This document shows, one piece after another, positions 17,121 through 23,952 of a stretch of DNA of 37,894 nt. The notes beneath the pieces were generated by a model. That model had not been told where the DNA came from and searched no databases. It was given only the letters and a program-made list of their open reading frames with translations. This DNA is from Candidatus Omnitrophota bacterium (GTDB taxonomy: Bacteria; Hinthialibacterota; Hinthialibacteria; Hinthialibacterales; Hinthialibacteraceae). Numbering within the stretch: position 1 is the first letter of the stretch; each line of letters begins with the position of its first letter. The position numbers were made by a program, and so were the translations under genes. The stretch spans positions 1 to 37,894 of the forward strand of contig QZKN01000132.1 of the NCBI GenBank assembly GCA_003598175.1, given 5' to 3'.

Positions 17121-19478
17121 CTATTCACCGGCAATGACAAATTTCCCCTCCAGCCGAATATCCTCCGACGAAGCCCCGACCATCACCAAAAATTCGCCCG
17201 GCTCCACCACCCATTCCAGATGCCGGTTCAGCAGCGCCAGATGATCGGACGTCAGCGTGAATTGCGCGGTTTTCTTTTCGCCCGGCTGCAGCGAAATCTT
17301 CTCAAATCCTTTCAGTTCCTTCACCGGCGTGACGACGGTGCTGATGGGATCGTTGAGGTAGAGCTGGACCACTTCCGCGCCCGCTCGCTCGCCGATATTT
17401 TTCACGTCGACCCTTACCTGCACGCTTCCGGCCGGACCGGTTTTTGGGGGATGGATTTGCAGGTTGCTGTATTCGAATTTGGTGTAGCTCAAACCATAAC
17501 CGAATTCATACAACGGCGTGGCGGGCATGTCCGCATAGGGTTTTCCCCAGCCGTGCGTGATCCAATATTGTTTTGACGGTTTATGGTTATAATAACATGG
17601 CAGCTGACCGACGTGACGCGGAATCGTGACCGGCAGGCGTCCGCTGGGATTGTAATCGCCGAAAAGAACGTCGGCGACGGCGTGGCCGCCCTGTTCTCCG
17701 CAGATCCACGGCTCCACGATGGCGGGGATCTGTTCGGCGATCCAGCGGATGGAGAGTGGGCGGCCGTTGATCAATACCACCACGGTCGGCGTGTCGGTTG
17801 CGTAAACCGCCTTGACCAGTTCTTCCTGCATTCCGGTCAAATCGAGGCTGGCCACGTCGTATCCCTCGCCGTTGGTTCCCTTCTTATTCGGCGCACGCCA
17901 TTCGTTTTCACCCACCACGACGATGGCGATTTCCGCATTCTTGGCCGCTTCCGCCGCCTGCGCGATTTCATTCCCCTCTTCTCCGATCACGTCGCAGCCT
18001 TTCACGTAGGTGACCTTCGTTTGCGGAGAAACCTTGCTTTTGATGCCGTCCAGCACCGTTACGATGTCCTGTAAAATGCTGATCGAAGTATAATCGCCCA
18101 GCTGGTTTTTCTCGTGATCCGCGTTCGGTCCGATTACGGCAATGGATTTTATTTTTTTATCCAGCGGCAGGAGATTGTTTTCATTTTTCAGCAAAACAAT
18201 GCCTTCGCGCGCCGCCTGCAGGGCAACCTGCTGATGTTCTTGCGTGTGGCTGACGGCTACGGCGCGGTCAGGATCGACGAAGGGTTTTTCAAACAAGCCC
18301 AATCGGATCTTTTGCCGCAGAATCCGTCGCACCGCGCGGTCGATCAGCGCCATCGATACCTTGCCTTCCTTCACACTCTCCACCAGTGGTTTCATATAAC
18401 CATCTTCATAGGAAATCCCGACGTCGAGTCCCGCTTGCAGCGCCAAAACCCCCGCTTCTTTTTGATCGGCGGCCAATCCTTCATACACCAGCGTGGTGAT
18501 TCCGCTTCCCTCTCCCAACACCAGGCCTTCGAAGCCGAGTTCTTCCCGCAAAATCTTCGTCAAAATGAATTCCGATGCGTGCACCGGCGTGCCATCGATG
18601 GCGGGATAGGTCGCCATCACGCCCAACGCCCCGCCGTGTTTGATACCGGATACCCACGGCGGCAGAAACACTTCCCGCAGACAGCGTTCGGAAATCTCCA
18701 TCGCTCCGCGTTCAAGACCGCTGACCGGCTGGCTTTGGCCGGGATAGTGGCAAAAACCGGCCACGACTTTGTCGTCGGCGGAAATATCGTTTCCTTGCAC
18801 CGCCTTAACAATGCGCTCGGCAATGCGGGAAAGAAAAAACGGATCTTCGCCATACCCTTCCTGATTCCGCCCCAGCCGCGGATCGCGATTCGGCTCGATC
18901 ACCAGGGTAAACAGTTGATGAATCCCCACCGCGCGCGCTTCTTTCGCCGCGATCGTGTAGATATCTTCGATCAAATCCATATTCCACGTGCTGCCCAGAG
19001 CCAGGCCTTCCGGAAAAATCGTACCGCCCGAGCACATCAGGCCGTGCGTGCCTTCTTCCGTCTGTAACAAGGGAATCTTCAACCGCGTTTTCGTTGTCGC
19101 GATGTTCTGCAATTCGTTGAAATAGTCCGCCTGTTGCCGGGGACCTTCAAGCAGGATCGTGTTTGCCAACGTAAAAAATCCGCCGCCCGGTCCAATGTCG
19201 CTCGTGTAGGTTCCCTCCGCGAATTTCCGGCAGTTTTCCAGCTTATGCGGAATCTCTCTTCCCAATTCCCCCACATACACGCAGGGCATGTTCATCTGCC
19301 CGATCTTTTCTTCCAACGTCATCCGCGCCAACAGATCATCGATCCGCTCCTCGATCGGTCGGCTTGCGTCCATATAAACCGGTTTGTCCGTGGATGATTG
19401 CCCCAAAATTGAGCCCGAATTCACGAGTAAAATTCCAATTACAATAAACAAAAACCAGAAAGTCTTATTGTTGTTCAT
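17121..19478 (-). CDS. Secreted GH3 family glycoside hydrolase (beta-glucosidase/xylosidase type)
   Basis: A 785-aa protein with signal peptide MNNNKTFWFLFIVIGILLVN ending near residue 27. The GH3 N-terminal barrel contains EERIDDLLARMTLEEKIGQM, IEPNRDPRLGRNQEGYGEDP (195-214) and LGVMATYPAIDGTPVHASEF. The C-terminal alpha/beta domain contains LLKNENNLLPLDKK and IAVIGPNADH. A terminal Fn3-like domain carries EVVQLYLND and LKGFEKISLQPGEKK. The usual nucleophile motif GFxGxVxSD reads GFEGLVLGEGSGI, with E323 where Asp is normal and Gly for Ser. The usual KHFxG segment reads CHYPGQSQPVSG. This is a divergent GH3 subclade whose activity should not be assumed. A role in plant or algal polysaccharide breakdown, together with the sulfatase, is likely. 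Confidence 0.9.
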   Translation of the reverse strand: MNNNKTFWFLFIVIGILLVNSGSILGQSSTDKPVYMDASRPIEERIDDLLARMTLEEKIGQMNMPCVYVGELGREIPHKLENCRKFAEGTYTSDIGPGGGFFTLANTILLEGPRQQADYFNELQNIATTKTRLKIPLLQTEEGTHGLMCSGGTIFPEGLALGSTWNMDLIEDIYTIAAKEARAVGIHQLFTLVIEPNRDPRLGRNQEGYGEDPFFLSRIAERIVKAVQGNDISADDKVVAGFCHYPGQSQPVSGLERGAMEISERCLREVFLPPWVSGIKHGGALGVMATYPAIDGTPVHASEFILTKILREELGFEGLVLGEGSGITTLVYEGLAADQKEAGVLALQAGLDVGISYEDGYMKPLVESVKEGKVSMALIDRAVRRILRQKIRLGLFEKPFVDPDRAVAVSHTQEHQQVALQAAREGIVLLKNENNLLPLDKKIKSIAVIGPNADHEKNQLGDYTSISILQDIVTVLDGIKSKVSPQTKVTYVKGCDVIGEEGNEIAQAAEAAKNAEIAIVVVGENEWRAPNKKGTNGEGYDVASLDLTGMQEELVKAVYATDTPTVVVLINGRPLSIRWIAEQIPAIVEPWICGEQGGHAVADVLFGDYNPSGRLPVTIPRHVGQLPCYYNHKPSKQYWITHGWGKPYADMPATPLYEFGYGLSYTKFEYSNLQIHPPKTGPAGSVQVRVDVKNIGERAGAEVVQLYLNDPISTVVTPVKELKGFEKISLQPGEKKTAQFTLTSDHLALLNRHLEWVVEPGEFLVMVGASSEDIRLEGKFVIAGE

Positions 19479-19593
19479 TTCCGTCTCCTCTTTTTAGGAT
19501 CCTTTTACGATGTATGGATATGCATGGTATCATACTATACGAAAACAACACAAGCGGAAAAAAGATTGAATTTGAAAATTGTGAGAAAAGCCC

Positions 19594-20358
19594 ATGATCG
19601 AAACCATGATTGCGGATCTTCATCAAGAAATACAAATGGCCGCGGGAAATCAAACCTTGAAGCCGGATCGCAAATTCCATAAAGATGAGGAATACCTGTG
19701 TTATGGTCTCAAAGCCACCGATTTTTATAACATCATGAAGCGCTTCGATTCGCGTTTTCTCACCCTGACGCTGGAAAAACGTTTGGAATTCGCAACCGCC
19801 CTTCTCAGTGAAAACATCGGTGAACTTGGACATGCCGGAATTCATGTTGTTGCCATCAGCGTGCTGGAATTGTTGCCTGAACAATTCTCGATATTGGACT
19901 ATCTGGCGGAACACTTTCGCAGCTGGTCACACGTCGATCACCTCTGCCTCGAAGTAATGCAACCGTTATTGCCCAAATATACAAAGGAAACGCTGGCGTT
20001 GTTGGAATCGTGGAACCGTTCATCGAATCGCTGGAAACGTCGCGCGAGTGTGGTTACCTTTGTTCGAAAAGTCGGTAAATCGGGAGAATTCAGCGATGAT
20101 GTCTTACGTTTGTGCGACAATCTAATATGGGATGGAGAGGATACAGTTCAAAAGGGAGTGGGGTGGGTGTTGAAAGACAACCTGCGTTCGGCTCCTGATC
20201 GGATTTTGCCCTACATCAAACGACTACGCGAGCAGGGCGTATCCTCGACAATCACACTTTATGCGATTCGAGGATTAAAAACAGCGGAAAGAAAAGAAAT
20301 TCTTGCCATTAAGCCGAAAAGGAGTAACCAATTGAGAATCAATTCATCGGGCCGATGA
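19594..20358 (+). CDS. DNA alkylation repair protein (AlkD/AlkC-like HEAT-repeat fold)
   Basis: A 254-aa all-helical protein of the DNA alkylation repair family (PF08713 type). It shows the opening KFHKDEEYLCYGLKATDFYN, a run of HEAT-like helices, HFRSWSHVDHLCLEV, and the family's signature SWNRSSNRWKRRASVVTFVR. Near residue 184, DNLIWDGEDTVQKGVGWVLK contains the WxLxE/K-type helix that contacts damaged bases. AlkD homologues excise alkylpurines without base flipping. The 3' end overlaps the converging VOC gene by 20 bases. The divergent neighbour is the GH3 gene, with about 115 bases of shared promoter region. The family is clear; substrate specificity is not. Confidence 0.85.
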   Translation: MIETMIADLHQEIQMAAGNQTLKPDRKFHKDEEYLCYGLKATDFYNIMKRFDSRFLTLTLEKRLEFATALLSENIGELGHAGIHVVAISVLELLPEQFSILDYLAEHFRSWSHVDHLCLEVMQPLLPKYTKETLALLESWNRSSNRWKRRASVVTFVRKVGKSGEFSDDVLRLCDNLIWDGEDTVQKGVGWVLKDNLRSAPDRILPYIKRLREQGVSSTITLYAIRGLKTAERKEILAIKPKRSNQLRINSSGR

Positions 20359-20878
20359 GTTCGACGAAGGTTCCATCCGGATCTTTGACGAGAACGAAGT
20401 GGTTTTCGCTTCCCAACGGAATCGGCGTCTCGCCCAGCAGTTTTATATTGTGTTCTTTCAGGCTGGCGACGAATGGCGCGAGTTTTTTGACGAAAATGGT
20501 CAGATATTGAATGCCTGTTTGAGAATGGATGTATTCATTCTCCTGTTTTTTGGCCTTATCGCCGAAGGCCAGGAGTTTCAGCTGGGTGGCGGCGTCTCCG
20601 TCGCCCAATTTCAGCACTTCGACGTGAATGGGAAGTGAATCGGTCAATCCCGATCGTTTTCCGAAATCGGCGTCGACTTCGAAGGAAGGCGGATCGAATT
20701 GCCGGAAGCCGATGATGTCTTTGTAAAAGTGCAGCGACTGCTCCATGTCGGAAACGATCATGCCGATTTGGATCGTGGTCGATGAAAATTCCTTCTCTGC
20801 CGCCGATTTGGCGGATACAAAACCGACGATGAGCAATAACCCGGCGATACAGATTGCAATTCCCATTTTTTTTGTCAT
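20339..20878 (-). CDS. VOC-superfamily (glyoxalase/dioxygenase-like) protein, exported
   Basis: A 179-aa protein with a signal peptide or anchor (MTKKMGIAICIAGLLLIVGF, VSA) and a strong AAGGAGAAGGAGAAGGAA site. The rest is one vicinal-oxygen-chelate domain with two beta-alpha-beta-beta-beta units: TIQIGMIVSDMEQSLHFYKD then IIGFRQF, and GIQYLTIFVKKLAPFVASLK, ending VKDPDGTFVELIGPMN, where the Glu of FVEL is a usual metal ligand. Its substrate cannot be told from sequence. It follows the DEAD-box gene by 17 bases on the same strand. An exported VOC protein is unusual; the signal peptide is the point of interest. Confidence 0.85.
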   Translation of the reverse strand: MTKKMGIAICIAGLLLIVGFVSAKSAAEKEFSSTTIQIGMIVSDMEQSLHFYKDIIGFRQFDPPSFEVDADFGKRSGLTDSLPIHVEVLKLGDGDAATQLKLLAFGDKAKKQENEYIHSQTGIQYLTIFVKKLAPFVASLKEHNIKLLGETPIPLGSENHFVLVKDPDGTFVELIGPMN

Positions 20879-20895
20879 TTCCTTCTCCTTCTCCT

Positions 20896-22440
20896 TTATG
20901 ATACTTGTCCCAGTACACTGCGAAATTGTTTGAGCGAACGGCGATCTTTGTTCGTCACGAATGTCGTCGCCTTGCCGGTCGCGCCCGCGCGCGCGGTGCG
21001 GCCGATGCGATGCAGGTGATCTTCCGGCGCCATCGGCAAATCATAATTGATCACGTGAGCGATGCCTTCGATATCAAGCCCGCGCGAGGCGACATCGGTG
21101 GCGACGAGAATATCATATCGCCCCATACGAAAAGCGTTCAACGCCTTGAGACGGTCGGCCTGGCTGATATCGCCGTGAATTCGGGTGGCGGGATACCCGT
21201 GATCGATCAGTTTTCGCGCCAGGCGCTCCGTGTCGCGCTTGGTGCGCGCAAAAATCAGGAACGGTCCCTCTTCATGGTCGAGAATATCAAGCAATCCATG
21301 CCATTTGTCATCAAGGGAAACGTTAATCACAGATTGTGTGACCGTATCGAGCGGCGTCAGTTTGTTATAACCCACTTTCACAAAAACGGGATCGACAATA
21401 TCGACGCCGGTCAATTTTCGCAGTTCCGGCGGGATGGTGGCTGAAAACAACAGCGTCTGCGGATGTTCGTAAAAACTTCCAAACACGCTTTTGATTTGTG
21501 GCATGAAACCCATATCAAGCATCCGGTCGGCTTCGTCCAATACCACGATTTCGGCGCAGTCGAAACGCAGACGGCCTCGTCCGCGCAGATCGAGCAACCG
21601 GCCGGGCGTAGCAATGAGAATGTCCATTCCATCGTGCATTTCAATCAATTGATCGATAATATGGTCGCCGCCGTAAACCACCACCGCGCGAAGATGAGTG
21701 CCTTCGAGAAGGTCGTCGAAGGTTTCCTTGATTTGAATCGCCAGTTCCCGAGTCGGCGCGAGCACCAAGCCGCGCAAACGGCGGACGGTTTGCGGCAGGA
21801 TTCGCTCGATCATGGGAATGGCGAACGCCAGTGTCTTGCCGGTGCCGGTTTGCGCCTCTCCGATCAGGTCGGATCCCTTCATGATCGGTGGAATCGCCAA
21901 CGCCTGTATGGGTGTGGTGGCTTCGAACCCCAGTTTGTCAATATTGCTTTGCACAATTTCCGATAAGCCCAAAGAATGGAAGGGAATACGCAAAGTATCG
22001 TCGGCAATTTCCACGCCATCAACGATCGCGCTGACTTTTGTCTCCGGCTTCTTTTCCGGTTTGGCGGGAATAACTTTTTTAGAAGGACGAAACGATTCGA
22101 TTACGTTTTCATCCGCGCTGACTTTTGTCTCCGGCTTCTTTTCCGGTTTGACGGGAGAAACTTCTTTAGAAGGACGAAACGATTCGATTACGTTTTCATC
22201 CGCGACGGTCGCTTGTAAAGTGCGGTCGGCGATTTCGCATTCATTCAATTGAATAAGCACTTTTTCCAATCTTTTTTGTTTTTTGAGCACGACAAACGCT
22301 TCCTGGGAAGGTTCGGGCGCATCCGGCGCTTCACGCAGAATCACGTCTTTCCAGGCAATGTTATTGGCGCTGAGAATTTTCTCGAACAAAGGCTTGGATA
22401 AATTGGATGGCAGGTTACAAATGATAATCGCGGGTTGCAT
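20896..22440 (-). CDS. DEAD-box ATP-dependent RNA helicase with N-terminal RRM-like domain
   Basis: The start at 22440 is preferred (AGGAATCT just upstream, MQPAIIICNLP) over one at 22509. The 514-aa protein has an RRM-like unit at residues 1-80, with RNP2-like IIICNLP and RNP1-like QEAFVVL. A linker with two 29-aa repeats follows, then a full helicase core: Q motif TPIQ, AQTGTGKT, PTRELAIQ, DEAD in VVLDEADRMLDMGF, SAT, DVASRGLDI and HRIGRTAR. It should unwind RNA during ribosome assembly, mRNA turnover or cold adaptation. RhlE/CsdA-type helicases usually carry RNA-binding parts C-terminally; here the RRM is N-terminal. It neighbours the rlmD gene, which fits an RNA-maturation role. Confidence 0.9.
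   Translation of the reverse strand: MQPAIIICNLPSNLSKPLFEKILSANNIAWKDVILREAPDAPEPSQEAFVVLKKQKRLEKVLIQLNECEIADRTLQATVADENVIESFRPSKEVSPVKPEKKPETKVSADENVIESFRPSKKVIPAKPEKKPETKVSAIVDGVEIADDTLRIPFHSLGLSEIVQSNIDKLGFEATTPIQALAIPPIMKGSDLIGEAQTGTGKTLAFAIPMIERILPQTVRRLRGLVLAPTRELAIQIKETFDDLLEGTHLRAVVVYGGDHIIDQLIEMHDGMDILIATPGRLLDLRGRGRLRFDCAEIVVLDEADRMLDMGFMPQIKSVFGSFYEHPQTLLFSATIPPELRKLTGVDIVDPVFVKVGYNKLTPLDTVTQSVINVSLDDKWHGLLDILDHEEGPFLIFARTKRDTERLARKLIDHGYPATRIHGDISQADRLKALNAFRMGRYDILVATDVASRGLDIEGIAHVINYDLPMAPEDHLHRIGRTARAGATGKATTFVTNKDRRSLKQFRSVLGQVS
22029..22202 (-). repeat. 87-bp tandem repeat in the helicase linker
   Basis: Two near-identical 87-bp units (22029-22115 and 22116-22202) encode a 29-aa repeat, ADENVIESFRPSK followed by a KPEKKPETKVS tail. 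The period is a multiple of three, so the frame is preserved. The low divergence suggests recent duplication. The linker is probably disordered and Lys/Pro-rich. Confidence 0.9.
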
Positions 22441-22544
22441 AGATTCCTGTTCATTTAGTAATATAAAAGAATATCTCTTCTTTATTCCTATTGTATCTTC
22501 ATTTTGCAAAAAAACCAGCGTTAAAAATAGATTCGATGAAATCT

Positions 22545-23888
22545 TTACTTTTTCCGCAGGTGAATGACCGTTTCCAGATGATGTGTTTGCGGAAACATAT
22601 CGAAAGGCTGCAAGCTTTCGATTTGGTATCCTTCATCGACAAAAGCAGCCGCGTCGCGGGCAAGAGCGGCGGGATGGCAGGAAATCATGACAATATCGTT
22701 CGCTTTAAGTGAGGGAATTCGAGAACGGACTTGCTTCGATAAACCTGATCGCGGCGGATTCAAAATCACGGTTTGATAAATCTCTTTTCGATCCCGCAAA
22801 TAATGCTCCATCGTTTGTTGATAAATGGTTACTTTCTCACCGAGTTCATTATTTTGAACGCCGATTTCTGCGTTTTGGGCAGATAAGCGATTCGATTCCA
22901 CTCCATGCACTCGCTCAAAACGCCTTGCAAGTTTTCTCGTTAACAAACCTACCCCACAATATCCATCCAGCAGACTTTCATTCCCTAAAAATGGCAGGTT
23001 TTCAACATAATCATAAAGCAAAGCACATACGGAATCGTTTACTTGCAGAAAAATATCCGATTCGCTTCGTGTACTAGCGGAACTATGATTTGTTTCCTTG
23101 CTCTCGCCGAAATCAGGGAAAATCAACGCATCCAAAACCGTTCCCAGCAGTATTTCTTTCAATAACCGTCGATTGGCTGGCGATATTTTCATATTGTACA
23201 GCTGCACGGTTTTCCGTTCATTTGCAATGCGAAATGAAATGCCGGATCCGTGAGCATTTTTAACCGAGTGCAACATCAATCCCAACGAAATTCGATGAAG
23301 CGCATCGCAAACCGGTGAAAGCAAGTCGCGGATTTCCCTTCGCGCGATCAGACAATCCTTGATCGCAACAAAATCAGCGGGTGAATAGGCGTGATGAAAG
23401 GCATAACGAACTTTACCGTCGATTTCGATCAACGGAATCGTCATCTTATTGCGGTATTCCCACGCGTCGGCATAAATCAGCGGACGAACATCAACATCCA
23501 AATGGGCAATCCGCTTGAATGTTTCCTGCAACCAGGATCGTTTCAGCTCCAGCTGGTCGTCATAGGCGACATGCTGCAATTGACAACCGCCGCAACGGCC
23601 ATAATGAGGGCAGCGAGGCTCAATTCGCTTAGAAGAAGGATTTTCTGTACAAGAAACGAGACGAATCGGAAACGCACGATTGAAATTTTTATGCGTTTCA
23701 ATGATTTGTGCTTCCCACTCTTCGCCCGGCAATGTATAGGGGATAAAAACAGCTTTCCCTTCATGACGCGCAATACCTTCGCCTTGCGTAGTCAATGCGG
23801 TGATTGTAAAGGAATGGAGAGTTTTGTCTTTAAAGTTCACATAAATTGAGTTTTTGTAGGGTGGGTTGAACGAAGTGAAACCCACCAT
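22545..23888 (-). CDS. rlmD: 23S rRNA (uracil-C5)-methyltransferase, RlmD/TrmA family
   Basis: A 447-aa frame; the first 11 codons lie inside a repeat element, so a GTG at 23840 may be the true start (431 aa). A TRAM domain (LHSFTITALTTQGEGIARHE, then GKAVFIPYTLPGE) is followed by an Fe-S motif CPHYGRCGGCQLQ, with a further Cys in KDCLI. The SAM-binding core has LLDGYCGVGLLTRKLARRFE, ILNPPRSG and the catalytic Cys in MISCHPAALARD. It would form 5-methyluridine in 23S rRNA, with U1939 or U747-type positions the usual targets. RlmD and RlmC/RlmCD cannot be separated on sequence alone. Neither candidate start has an obvious Shine-Dalgarno site. Confidence 0.88.
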   Translation of the reverse strand: MVGFTSFNPPYKNSIYVNFKDKTLHSFTITALTTQGEGIARHEGKAVFIPYTLPGEEWEAQIIETHKNFNRAFPIRLVSCTENPSSKRIEPRCPHYGRCGGCQLQHVAYDDQLELKRSWLQETFKRIAHLDVDVRPLIYADAWEYRNKMTIPLIEIDGKVRYAFHHAYSPADFVAIKDCLIARREIRDLLSPVCDALHRISLGLMLHSVKNAHGSGISFRIANERKTVQLYNMKISPANRRLLKEILLGTVLDALIFPDFGESKETNHSSASTRSESDIFLQVNDSVCALLYDYVENLPFLGNESLLDGYCGVGLLTRKLARRFERVHGVESNRLSAQNAEIGVQNNELGEKVTIYQQTMEHYLRDRKEIYQTVILNPPRSGLSKQVRSRIPSLKANDIVMISCHPAALARDAAAFVDEGYQIESLQPFDMFPQTHHLETVIHLRKK

Positions 23889-23938
23889 TTTAGTTTACAA
23901 AGCGATGGTGGGTTTCGCAAATGCTCAACCCACCCTAC
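23856..23938. mobile_element. 83-bp fold-back MITE-like element
   Basis: Terminal inverted repeats GTAGGGTGGGTTGA (23856-23869) and TCAACCCACCCTAC (23925-23938) are exact. Inside, GAAACCCACCAT pairs with ATGGTGGGTTTC, so the whole unit folds into one long hairpin. The pattern GGTGGGTT-GAAACCCACC is common in many bacterial genomes as a small palindromic element. It lies between alaS and rlmD, overlapping the ATG-initiated end of rlmD. Confidence 0.85.
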
Positions 23939-23952
23939 GATTTACGATCTCG

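Noticed and set aside
18114..19067. A 317-aa plus-strand frame opposite the GH3 gene
   Set aside because: Low-complexity composition typical of the antisense of GC-rich codons; no motif and no ribosome site.
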